DNA from: an uncultured Bacteroidales bacterium
Lineage (GTDB): Bacteria > Bacteroidota > Bacteroidia > Bacteroidales > UBA932
Direction: 5' to 3'
Assembly (NCBI GenBank): GCA_944322715.1
Contig: CALUPT010000002.1
Coordinates: forward strand, 62,001-126,000
Length of the DNA: 64,000 nucleotides
The notes beneath the pieces are model-generated. The model was not told where the DNA came from and did no database searches. It worked only from the letters and a program-made list of their open reading frames with translations. Shown piece by piece: positions 56,863-64,000 of this stretch (its first letter is position 1; each line of letters opens with the position of its first letter). A program made the position numbers and the translations under genes.

Positions 56863-58173
56863 CTATCTGCCTATCGAAAGGTACCTGAAGCCTTCCGCCT
56901 CCACCTCAGCCCTGACATAGATATTGCGACCGTCGATGAGCACCGGAGAGCGCATCACCTTCCTGAGCACCGCCCACGAAGGGAGGCGGAACTGCTTCCA
57001 TTCCGTGACAAGCAGCAAGGCATCCGCATCATCCGCAGCATCATACATGTCATGGGCATATTCCACCCTGTCGCCGATCCTCCTGCGGCATTCATCCATT
57101 GCCACCGGATCGAATACCTTTACGCGCACTCCTGATTCAAGGAGATCATCTATAATGACACAAGAGGCGGCTTCGCGCATGTCATCCGTATCCGGCTTGA
57201 AAGAAAGCCCCCAGATGGCCACCTTCTTTCCGGACAGGTCTGGATAGACAGACTTCACTTTTTCAGCAAGGATATGTTTCTGCCTGTCATTCACCCTGTC
57301 GACAGCTTCAATCACCTGCATGGCATAGCCATGATCCGCCGCCGTCCTGGCAAGAGCCTTGACATCCTTAGGGAAACAGCTTCCGCCATATCCGCAGCCC
57401 GGGTAAAGGAATTTCGTGCCTATCCTGGCATCCGCCCCTATGCCCTTGCGGACCATATCGACATCCGCCCCCACAAGGTCACAGAGGTTGGCAATGTCGT
57501 TCATGAACGATATTCTGGTCGCAAGCATTGCATTGGCTGCATATTTCGTCATCTCCGCAGAAGCTATATCCATGAATATCACCCTGAAATTGTTCAGAAG
57601 GAACGGTCTGTAAAGCCTGGTCATGAGTTCCCTTGCCCGTCGGGACTCCACTCCGACCACTACCCTGTCCGGAGACATGAAGTCCTTGATGGCGGCCCCC
57701 TCCTTGAGAAATTCAGGGTTGGACGCGACATCGAACGGGATATCCGCTCCCCTGCGGGAGAGTTCCTCCTCTATGACCGCCTTGACTTTCAGAGAAGTGC
57801 CCACGGGGACAGTGGACTTGGTGACAAGAAGCACATACCTGTCCATATTGCGTCCGACAGTGCGCGCCACCTCCAGGACATACGAAAGGTCTGCGCTGCC
57901 GTCCTCATCGGGAGGAGTACCCACGGCGCTGAACACTATCTCGACATCCGACAGGCATTCGGCAAGATCCGTGGTGAAATGCAGCCGGCCATCCTTCCTG
58001 TTCCTCTCCACGAGTTCATCCAGCCCGGGCTCATATATCGGTATCTCACCGGCAAGCAGCCTCCCTATCTTGTTCCTGTCCACATCCACGCAGGTCACAT
58101 TGACGCCCATTTCAGCGAAACAGGCTCCGCTGACAAGCCCTACATATCCTGTCCCGACTACTGCTATATTCAT
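56863..58173 (-). CDS. ugd: UDP-glucose 6-dehydrogenase
   Basis: Ugd oxidises UDP-glucose to UDP-glucuronate with two NAD+. The 436-residue protein starts MNIAVVGTGYVGLVSGACFAEMG (Rossmann). VTKSTVPVGT, NPEFLKEGAAIKDFMSPDR and YPGCGYGGSCFPKDVKAL follow, the last with the catalytic Cys in GGSCFPKD. WGLSFKPDTDDMREA is in the C-terminal domain. It follows rfbB by 108 bp, a gap that contains two copies of a 15-bp repeat. Confidence 0.96.
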   Translation of the reverse strand: MNIAVVGTGYVGLVSGACFAEMGVNVTCVDVDRNKIGRLLAGEIPIYEPGLDELVERNRKDGRLHFTTDLAECLSDVEIVFSAVGTPPDEDGSADLSYVLEVARTVGRNMDRYVLLVTKSTVPVGTSLKVKAVIEEELSRRGADIPFDVASNPEFLKEGAAIKDFMSPDRVVVGVESRRARELMTRLYRPFLLNNFRVIFMDIASAEMTKYAANAMLATRISFMNDIANLCDLVGADVDMVRKGIGADARIGTKFLYPGCGYGGSCFPKDVKALARTAADHGYAMQVIEAVDRVNDRQKHILAEKVKSVYPDLSGKKVAIWGLSFKPDTDDMREAASCVIIDDLLESGVRVKVFDPVAMDECRRRIGDRVEYAHDMYDAADDADALLLVTEWKQFRLPSWAVLRKVMRSPVLIDGRNIYVRAEVEAEGFRYLSIGR

Positions 58174-58204
58174 ATTGACATCAGTTTGACTGTTTTTACA
58201 TTTT

Positions 58205-58255
58205 ATCCATAATTACCGGCCAGCCTCGGTCCTTTTGTAAATCCATAATTACCGG
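58205..58255 (-). repeat. 15-bp direct repeat pair between rfbB and ugd
   Basis: ATCCATAATTACCGG (plus-strand reading) occurs at 58205-58219 and 58241-58255, 36 bp apart, in the gap between rfbB and ugd. The start-to-start spacing is roughly 3.5 helix turns. Its role is unknown. Confidence 0.7.
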
Positions 58256-58281
58256 TCACAGCCATCAGGGACGGACCGGGG

Positions 58282-59448
58282 TCAGTGACGATGGTTATAC
58301 ATGGTGTCGTAATAGTCCTGATAGTCTCCTGAAGTGACATTGTCCAGCCAGTCCTGGTTGTCAAGATACCACCTGACGGTCTTCTCTATCCCCTCCTCGA
58401 ACTGGAGGCCCGGCTCCCATCCGAGCTCCCTCTGCAGTTTGGTGGAGTCGATGGCATACCTGAGGTCATGTCCCTTGCGGTCAGTGACATACGTAATGAG
58501 GTCCATGTCCTCTCCCTCAGGACGGCCGAGAAGCCTGTCGACCGTATTGACAAGGACCTTGACGATGTCGATGTTCTTCCACTCGTTGAACCCGCCGATG
58601 TTGTACGTCTGCGCAATCTTCCCCTTATGGAAAATCAGGTCTATCGCCCTTGCGTGATCCTCGACATAGAGCCAGTCCCTCACGTTCTCGCCCTTTCCGT
58701 AGACAGGAAGAGGCTTGCGGTGACGGATATTGTTGATGAACAGAGGAATGAGCTTCTCCGGGAACTGGTACGGGCCGTAATTGTTGGAACAGTTGGTCAC
58801 CACTACCGGCATCCCGTACGTATCATGGAAAGCCCGCACGAAATGGTCGGAAGAAGCCTTCGATGCTGAATAGGGGCTGTGCGGATTGTATTTCGTATCC
58901 TCGGTGAAGAAATCCCGTCCGTAAGCCAAATGATGGGTTCCTGATGAGGCGGCAGTCGTGAACGGAGGTTCTATGCCTTCCGGATCAGTCAGTTCGAGGG
59001 CTCCGTACACCTCATCGGTACTGATATGGTAGAACCTGCATTCCACCGGCTCCGCACCGGATTCAGGCACGGATTTCCAGCCTTTGTCCTCCCAGGCGTT
59101 CTTCGCCGCCTGCAGAAGCGACAGGGTCCCCATCACATTGGTCTGCGCGAAAGAGAACGGATCCTTTATGCTCCTGTCCACATGGCTTTCCGCTGCAAGG
59201 TGGATGACACCGTCTATATTGTACCTTGCAAATACCCTGCATACGGTATCGAAATCGCAGATGTCCGCCTTTACGAAAGTGTAATTGGGTCTGTCTTCGA
59301 TATCCTTGAGATTGGCAAGATTGCCGGCGTATGTCAGTCTGTCCAGATTGACGATATGGTAGTCAGGATACCTGTTCACGAAAAGGCGTACGACATGGCT
59401 CCCTATGAAGCCCGCTCCGCCGGTTATCAATATGTTTCTCTTTGCCAT
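58282..59448 (-). CDS. rfbB: dTDP-glucose 4,6-dehydratase RfbB
   Basis: This is the second step of dTDP-L-rhamnose synthesis. The 388-residue extended SDR starts AKRNILITGGAGFIGSHVVR. AAESHVDRS, HISTDEVYG with the active-site T-D-E triad, and PYSASKASSDHFVRAF (YxxxK) follow, with NNYGPYQFPEKLIP. It is the fourth rhamnose gene in the order A-D-C-B. It is slightly longer than usual, with a short acidic insertion around residues 135-150. Confidence 0.96.
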   Translation of the reverse strand: MAKRNILITGGAGFIGSHVVRLFVNRYPDYHIVNLDRLTYAGNLANLKDIEDRPNYTFVKADICDFDTVCRVFARYNIDGVIHLAAESHVDRSIKDPFSFAQTNVMGTLSLLQAAKNAWEDKGWKSVPESGAEPVECRFYHISTDEVYGALELTDPEGIEPPFTTAASSGTHHLAYGRDFFTEDTKYNPHSPYSASKASSDHFVRAFHDTYGMPVVVTNCSNNYGPYQFPEKLIPLFINNIRHRKPLPVYGKGENVRDWLYVEDHARAIDLIFHKGKIAQTYNIGGFNEWKNIDIVKVLVNTVDRLLGRPEGEDMDLITYVTDRKGHDLRYAIDSTKLQRELGWEPGLQFEEGIEKTVRWYLDNQDWLDNVTSGDYQDYYDTMYNHRH

Positions 59449-59500
59449 GTATATCAACTGCTTAATATTTTCCTACAGTCCTGTGAAAATCATTGTCGCT

Positions 59501-60076
59501 TCATTCGGCATACAGGTCTGCCGCATAGTCGAACGGGGAATCGATGTCCCTGAGGCGAGGATGACTGCGGTCCTTGTCGGACAGGAGCACCCTGTCGGAA
59601 GGAATCCTCCAGTCGATTCCGAGGTCGGGGTCATCCCAGGCAATGGCGCCCTCGCTCTGCGGAGCATAGAAATTGTCGCACTTGTACTGGAAGACCACCT
59701 CGTCCGTCAGCACGCTGAACCCGTGCGCAAACCCTCTCGGGATAAAGAACTGCCGGTGATTGTCTTCGGTAAGTTCGACCGCCACATGCTTCCCGTATGT
59801 AGGAGAGCCTTTCCTTATGTCCACAGCCACATCGAGGACCGCCCCCCTGATCACCCGCACCAGCTTGCTCTGGGCGTACGGAGACTTCTGGAAATGCAGG
59901 CCGCGCAATACCCCGTAGGATGATTTGCTTTCATTGTCCTGCACGAAATGCACTTCCCTTACCTTAGAGAAGAAATCCCTTTCGGAATACGATTCGAAGA
60001 AATATCCCCTCGCATCCCTGAAGATACGGGGCTCGACTATGACGACACCGTCTATTTCCGTTTTTATTATTTCCAT
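59501..60076 (-). CDS. rfbC: dTDP-4-dehydrorhamnose 3,5-epimerase RfbC
   Basis: This is the third step of dTDP-L-rhamnose synthesis. The 191-residue cupin starts at ATG 60076 (MEIIKTEIDGVVIVEPRIF). FVQDNESKSSYGVLRGLHFQ carries the catalytic His, LVRVIRGAVLDVAVDIRKGSPTYG forms the core and FIPRGFAHGFSVL the distal site. GLDWRIP-type sequence (LGIDWRIPSD) closes the fold. Confidence 0.96.
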   Translation of the reverse strand: MEIIKTEIDGVVIVEPRIFRDARGYFFESYSERDFFSKVREVHFVQDNESKSSYGVLRGLHFQKSPYAQSKLVRVIRGAVLDVAVDIRKGSPTYGKHVAVELTEDNHRQFFIPRGFAHGFSVLTDEVVFQYKCDNFYAPQSEGAIAWDDPDLGIDWRIPSDRVLLSDKDRSHPRLRDIDSPFDYAADLYAE

Positions 60077-60114
60077 TGTATTGTCGTTAATAATCAATCA
60101 TACCGGTCCGTGGC

Positions 60115-60138
60115 AGATCCTTCGCTGACGCTCAGGAT
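60115..60138 (-). repeat. HPERSEGS-type dispersed repeat, copy 8
   Basis: Minus strand ATCCTGAGCGTCAGCGAAGG then ATCT. The TGA within ATCCTGAGC is the stop codon of rfbD, so the repeat overlaps the gene end. Confidence 0.85.
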
Positions 60139-61043
60139 AATACCCTCTCCATGCAGGCTTTCAGGGAATCAAGCCAGTAAGGCACCTCCAATCCGAACGT
60201 TCTCTTGAACAGGCTCTTGTCGAGAACCGAATAATGGGGCCGCTTCACCTTGCTCGGGAACTCATCGCTGTGGCACGGCATGATCCTGCAGCAGCGGCCG
60301 GAAGCCCCTCCGGGACCGTTGCCTGCAATATCCCTTATGGCAAGGGCAAAATCATACCATGAGCACACTCCCTCATTGCTGTAATGATAGATTCCCTGCC
60401 TGTCCAGCATGTTCCCGTCAATGATACGGAAAATGGCATCGGCCAGATCCGCCGCACTCGTAGGCGACCCTACCTGGTCGGACACGACATTCAGCTCATC
60501 CTTTTCAGAGGTCAGCTTCAGCATGGTCTTCATGAAATTCTTCCCGTACGGGGAATACAGCCAGGCCGTCCTGAGAATGATATGGCGGCAGCCGGAGGCG
60601 GTCACAGCCCTCTCCCCTTCCAGTTTCGTCCTGCCGTACACGCTCACAGGCTTTGGCTCACGGTCTTCGGTGTAAGGGACACAGCCCTCTCCATCGAATA
60701 CATAGTCAGTGGATACATGTATCAGCGCGGCGCCGCAGTCCCGGGCGGCAGCCGCCAGATTTCCTGGAGCGGCCCTGTTGAGAAGGTCCGCCGCCTGAAC
60801 ATCATCCTCGGCCCTGTCCACATTGGTATAGGCAGCGCAATTGACTATCACATCCGCGCCGATGCCCGCAGCCATGTCCCTCACGGCTTCGGCATCCGTT
60901 ATGTCGAGACGGACCGTCTCCTCCCCTTCCACGCTGTTCACATCCGTAAATACGAAAGTATGGGCTCCTGCAGCCACGTTCCTGGCAATATTCCGCAACT
61001 CCATCCCGAGCTGCCCGTTCGCCCCTGTCACAAGTATTTTCAT
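60132..61043 (-). CDS. rfbD: dTDP-4-dehydrorhamnose reductase RfbD
   Basis: This is the last step of dTDP-L-rhamnose synthesis, an NAD(P)H-dependent SDR. The 303-residue product starts at ATG 61043 (MKILVTGANGQLGMELRNI). VNCAAYTNVDRAEDD, HVSTDYVFDGEG and YGRTKLEGERAV (YxxxK) follow, and YHYSNEGVCSWYDFA is typical. The longer frame to 61115 overlaps rfbA and is rejected. Its stop codon is provided by a dispersed repeat. Confidence 0.96.
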   Translation of the reverse strand: MKILVTGANGQLGMELRNIARNVAAGAHTFVFTDVNSVEGEETVRLDITDAEAVRDMAAGIGADVIVNCAAYTNVDRAEDDVQAADLLNRAAPGNLAAAARDCGAALIHVSTDYVFDGEGCVPYTEDREPKPVSVYGRTKLEGERAVTASGCRHIILRTAWLYSPYGKNFMKTMLKLTSEKDELNVVSDQVGSPTSAADLADAIFRIIDGNMLDRQGIYHYSNEGVCSWYDFALAIRDIAGNGPGGASGRCCRIMPCHSDEFPSKVKRPHYSVLDKSLFKRTFGLEVPYWLDSLKACMERVLS

Positions 61044-61077
61044 ATCATCCGTTTTTCTTCTGTCCGATTCCGCCCGG

Positions 61078-61983
61078 TCAGTCAAGGTTCTCCTTGCCCG
61101 TACGGTCCAGTTCATCTATGACCTTGAGCAGATACTGCCCGTACTGGTTCTTGAGCATAGGCTCGGCCAGTTCCCTCATCTTCCTTTCGTCTATCCAGCC
61201 CTTTCTGTAGGCTATGCCCTCCAGACATGCAATCTTCAGTCCCTGACGCTTCTCTATGGCCTCTATGTAGATCGATGCTTCTGCAAGGGAATCGTGCGTC
61301 CCGGTATCCAGCCATGCAAACCCGCGGCCGAGAGTCTGCACCTTGAGATCCCCTGACTCGAGGAATTTCTGGTTTACCGTGGTTATCTCCAGTTCGCCCC
61401 TTGCCGACGGGGTTATGTTCCTGGCAATGTCCACGACCCTGTTGGGATAGAAATAGAGTCCGGTGACGGCATAGTTGGACTTCGGGCGCTCAGGCTTCTC
61501 CTCAATGCTCAGGCAGTTGCCATCATCATCGAACTCCGCCACGCCGTACCGTTCCGGATCGCTGACCCAATATCCGAAAACGGTGGCCTTGCCATCCTCT
61601 TCCGCAGCCCTGACCGCTTCGTGCAGCATGTGTCCGAAACCGCTGCCGTGGAAGATGTTGTCTCCAAGCACAAGACATACGCAGTCATTGCCGATGAACT
61701 CCCTTCCTATTATGAAAGCCTGCGCAAGTCCGTCCGGAGAAGGCTGTTCAGCATAGCTGAATTTCACTCCGTAGTCGCTTCCATCCCCGAGAAGGCGTCT
61801 GAAGCCGGGCAGATCCTGAGGCGTGGAGATGACAAGGATGTCCCTTATGCCCGCCTGCATCAGGACCGAGATCGGATAATATACCATAGGCTTGTCGAAT
61901 ATGGGTATAAGCTGTTTGCTGACCCCTTTCGTAATCGGATAGAGCCGTGTGCCGCTGCCTCCGGCAAGTACAATTCCTTTCAT
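61078..61983 (-). CDS. rfbA: glucose-1-phosphate thymidylyltransferase RfbA
   Basis: This is the first step of dTDP-L-rhamnose synthesis. The 301-residue product starts at ATG 61983. [20 protein letters not shown] is the nucleotide-binding signature. [43 protein letters not shown] and [17 protein letters not shown] are all conserved. It starts 25 bp after the CpsB-like gene. Confidence 0.96.
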   Translation of the reverse strand: MKGIVLAGGSGTRLYPITKGVSKQLIPIFDKPMVYYPISVLMQAGIRDILVISTPQDLPGFRRLLGDGSDYGVKFSYAEQPSPDGLAQAFIIGREFIGNDCVCLVLGDNIFHGSGFGHMLHEAVRAAEEDGKATVFGYWVSDPERYGVAEFDDDGNCLSIEEKPERPKSNYAVTGLYFYPNRVVDIARNITPSARGELEITTVNQKFLESGDLKVQTLGRGFAWLDTGTHDSLAEASIYIEAIEKRQGLKIACLEGIAYRKGWIDERKMRELAEPMLKNQYGQYLLKVIDELDRTGKENLD

Positions 61984-62008
61984 CGCTATATCTGTTGACA
62001 ATATGTGT

Positions 62009-62722
62009 TCAATCCCTTTCCCCTATATGCGCTATCATGTCCGCGTCCTTCCTGTCCAGCACTCTGGCAGAATACAGTTTCCGCAACATGCCGAGACCGT
62101 GACAGTCCGAACCTACGAATGAATACAGTCCATCCGAGAGCAGTTTCCGGGCCTTCGCCTGCACCGTGTCCCCGTAATATCCGAGAAGCGACGGCAGGTT
62201 CAGCTGCAGCCGCACCCCCATTCCGGCCAGTCTGCCGTAATCCTCCATCTCCATGTACCTGTACCTCTCCGGATGGGCAAGGACAGGACGGTATCCGGCA
62301 GACATGACCCTTGACAGGATGTCCGGCAGATCGAACGGAGAAGACCACGTGGAAGTCTCCACAAGCACCTGGCCGTCCTCCATGCAGAGGAGATCTCCTG
62401 ACTCAAGCCTGCCGAGGAACAGGTTGTCGATCATGTACTCAGCGGCCAAATGGAGTTCCGGGCCCGGCTTCACGGCCGCAACAAGCTCCTCCATGCGGAG
62501 ACGGAGGGCATCCGTAGTATTCGGGATGTCCTCCATTACATGAGGCGTGAGCCACAGGCTCTTCAACCCGAGACCATAGAGCCATTCAAGCAAAGCAGCC
62601 GATTCGCCGGCGGTCTTCACGCCGTCATCCACTCCATAGAGGATATGCGAATGCCTGTCCTCGACAAGACCGAGAAGCCCGCTTTCCTCTACCGAGCACT
62701 TTCTGTTGAAGATACCGAACAT
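62009..62722 (-). CDS. CpsB/YwqE-type protein-tyrosine phosphatase (PHP fold)
   Basis: This 237-residue metal-dependent phosphatase has [16 protein letters not shown] near residue 22 (relatives read D-HSH-LPG-DDG), [24 protein letters not shown] and GSDCHGL, which together form the PHP metal site. Such enzymes dephosphorylate the tyrosine autokinase that controls capsule chain length. It is the first gene of the polysaccharide operon, but no kinase gene is in the window. Confidence 0.9.
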   Translation of the reverse strand: MFGIFNRKCSVEESGLLGLVEDRHSHILYGVDDGVKTAGESAALLEWLYGLGLKSLWLTPHVMEDIPNTTDALRLRMEELVAAVKPGPELHLAAEYMIDNLFLGRLESGDLLCMEDGQVLVETSTWSSPFDLPDILSRVMSAGYRPVLAHPERYRYMEMEDYGRLAGMGVRLQLNLPSLLGYYGDTVQAKARKLLSDGLYSFVGSDCHGLGMLRKLYSARVLDRKDADMIAHIGERD

Positions 62723-62738
62723 TCCAGATGCTTTCCCG

Positions 62739-62770
62739 TAAAATTAAACCTATTTTACTGATTTACCAAA
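62739..62770 (-). promoter_or_regulatory. promoter of the polysaccharide operon
   Basis: On the minus strand, a TTTG -33 box (62770-62767) and TAATTTTA (62746-62739, 7 of 8 to the -7 box) are 20 bp apart. It lies 17 bp upstream of the first ATG (62722) of the operon. Confidence 0.5.
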
Positions 62771-63276
62771 TCCGATTGCATGAAACCGGTATCATCCGGG
62801 AGAATCGCCCCGTTTTTCGCCGCAGTCGCACCCGCCGCCACGGCAAGGGCATCGCACCGTTCGTTCTCCGGATGCCCGGCATGACCCTTGACCCAGTGGA
62901 ACGACACACGATGCTTCCTGTAAAGGGGGAGGAACCTCCGCCACAGGTCGGGATTCTTCGCCTTGGCGAAGCCTTTCTTCTCCCAGTTGAACAGCCACCC
63001 CTCGTTCACAGACCGGACCACATAACTGGAATCGCTGTAGACATGCACTTCCGCATTTGCCCAGCGTATGGCTTCAAGCCCCACTATGACGGCAAGCAGT
63101 TCCATCCTGTTGTTGGTGGTCATGGCAAAGCCGCCGGAAAGTTCCTTTTCCCTTCCGGCGCATTTCAGTATTATGCCATAGCCCCCGGGTCCCGGATTCC
63201 CGCTTGAAGAACCATCCGTATAAAGGCATATCGGCGGTCTCTTCCGTGTCTCTTCCATGCTGTCCCGGGCAATCAT
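62755..63276 (-). CDS. rnhA: ribonuclease HI
   Basis: RNase HI cuts the RNA strand of RNA-DNA hybrids. The 173-residue product has LYTDGSSSGNPGPGGYG (first Asp), MTTNNRMELLAVIVGLEA (Glu), VYSDSSYVVRSVNEGW (second Asp) and HWVKGHAGHPENERCDALA (His loop and third Asp). The ATG overlaps the pdxA stop (ATGA); ATG 63258 is an alternative. The C-terminal 25 residues are an extra tail. Confidence 0.96.
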   Translation of the reverse strand: MIARDSMEETRKRPPICLYTDGSSSGNPGPGGYGIILKCAGREKELSGGFAMTTNNRMELLAVIVGLEAIRWANAEVHVYSDSSYVVRSVNEGWLFNWEKKGFAKAKNPDLWRRFLPLYRKHRVSFHWVKGHAGHPENERCDALAVAAGATAAKNGAILPDDTGFMQSDLVNQ

Positions 63277-64000
63277 TCTATGATCTTCCCACCTTTCGGA
63301 CGGATTTCCGTATCGGGCATCTGCACGTTCATCTTCCCTGCCTGAAGCTCATCATACGCAGCCCTGTGGTTGTATATGTCTATCGCGGTGTAAATGGATG
63401 ACATCATAGAGCGGGGGTCCGCCATATCCCTGCCGGCCATCTCGTATGCAGTGCCGTGGTCCGGGGAAGTCCTCACTATCGGCAGGCCCGCCGTATAGTT
63501 CACGCCGAGTTCGAATGCAAGAGCCTTGAACGGGGTCAGGCCCTGGTCATGATACATGGCGAGAATGGCATCATACCTGCTGTAGTTCCCGAGTCCGAAG
63601 AATCCATCCGGAGAATACGGACCGAAAGCCAGGATGCCTTCCGACATTGCCTGCTGCACGGCCGGAAGGATTATCTCCTGTTCCTCATCCCCGAGCAGCC
63701 CCCCATCCCCGCAATGCGGGTTGAGTCCCAGTACGGCTATCTTGGGCGAGACTATCCCGAAATCCCTCTCAAGGGAATCCTTCATCAGCCTGAGTTTCTT
63801 GAGTATCAACTCCTTGGTCAGCACGGACGGCACATCCTTCAGAGGAATATGCCCAGTCACTACCCCGACCTTCAGCTGGTCGCTTACCATGATCATCGCC
63901 ACCTCATCGACCCCGAACTCCTTCTGCAGGTACTCGGTGTGCCCGGTGTAGCCGAAACCCTCGCTGACCATCGCCCTCTTGTTGATGGGCGCCGTCACGA
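63273..64000 (-). CDS. pdxA: 4-hydroxythreonine-4-phosphate dehydrogenase PdxA, C-terminal part
   Basis: PdxA oxidises 4-phosphohydroxy-threonine in pyridoxal phosphate synthesis. The gene enters from the right edge; the visible 242 residues begin in VTAPINKRAM, a mid-protein motif. GHTEYLQKEFG, NPHCGDGGLLGDEE, AMYHDQGLTPFKALAF and RTSPDHGTAYEMAG contain the metal-binding histidines. The upstream end of the frame at 63998 (GTG) is only a window-edge codon, not the start. Confidence 0.95.
   Translation of the reverse strand, partial: VTAPINKRAMVSEGFGYTGHTEYLQKEFGVDEVAMIMVSDQLKVGVVTGHIPLKDVPSVLTKELILKKLRLMKDSLERDFGIVSPKIAVLGLNPHCGDGGLLGDEEQEIILPAVQQAMSEGILAFGPYSPDGFFGLGNYSRYDAILAMYHDQGLTPFKALAFELGVNYTAGLPIVRTSPDHGTAYEMAGRDMADPRSMMSSIYTAIDIYNHRAAYDELQAGKMNVQMPDTEIRPKGGKIIE

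Overview
The window is a 64 kb chromosomal segment of a member of the Bacteroidales (Bacteroidota). The evidence is: repeated promoters of the Bacteroidetes type (TAnnTTTG -7 box, weak TTTG/TTG -33 box); a type V (FimA/Mfa1-like) fimbrial operon with DUF3575, DUF3868 and DUF4906 proteins; TamB, bactofilin, a long SecA and a tmRNA tag ending NYALAA. The genus cannot be fixed from sequence alone. Most genes are GC-rich; two islands (13.5-14.2 kb and 19.9-21.2 kb) are visibly AT-richer.

Layout. 1-13.3 kb is housekeeping: an FAD dehydrogenase fragment, tsaD, tamB, an RsmI-like methyltransferase, folB, mtaB, a PhnP-like hydrolase, recQ and pckA. A dispersed repeat (core TCATCCTGAGC...GCGAAGGATCT, 'HPERSEGS' when translated) sits at gene borders and has been read into the folB C-terminus. 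13.5-22.8 kb is accessory and decayed. It holds a Bro-N/Fic protein missing the Fic catalytic core, a shattered GH42-type beta-galactosidase, an intact class II Fic protein, an HsdM remnant, a mannonate-oxidoreductase-type SDR lacking its active site, and a glucuronate isomerase remnant. Between them lie intact genes for a WalJ-like hydrolase, a TPR lipoprotein-like protein and an M28-like peptidase.

22.8-32.5 kb is a six-gene type V fimbrial operon with a rich control region: an inverted repeat, an 8-C tract, a promoter and a multibranched structured leader. A 19-bp hairpin lies between the major-subunit and anchor genes. 32.5-40 kb carries asnA, rlmN, a patatin/BamA-like protein, recX, a nuclease and recA. 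40-47 kb is a TetR-controlled TolC/HlyD/ABC-2 exporter of the YbhGFSR type. An aldehyde dehydrogenase with a hairpin leader follows.

48.7-50.5 kb holds two degraded fimbrillin lipoprotein genes next to ssrA (tmRNA). Then come bactofilin, secA and a surface-polysaccharide operon read leftward from 62.7 kb: CpsB-type phosphatase, rfbA, rfbD, rfbC, rfbB, ugd, a GT4 glycosyltransferase and a flippase. rnhA and a partial pdxA close the window.

Two things stand out. The first is the compound control region plus leader RNA of the fimbrial operon. The second is a run of at least five accessory genes with clean internal deletions, several in frame and each removing the catalytic core. No CRISPR array, insertion sequence or tRNA gene was recognised.
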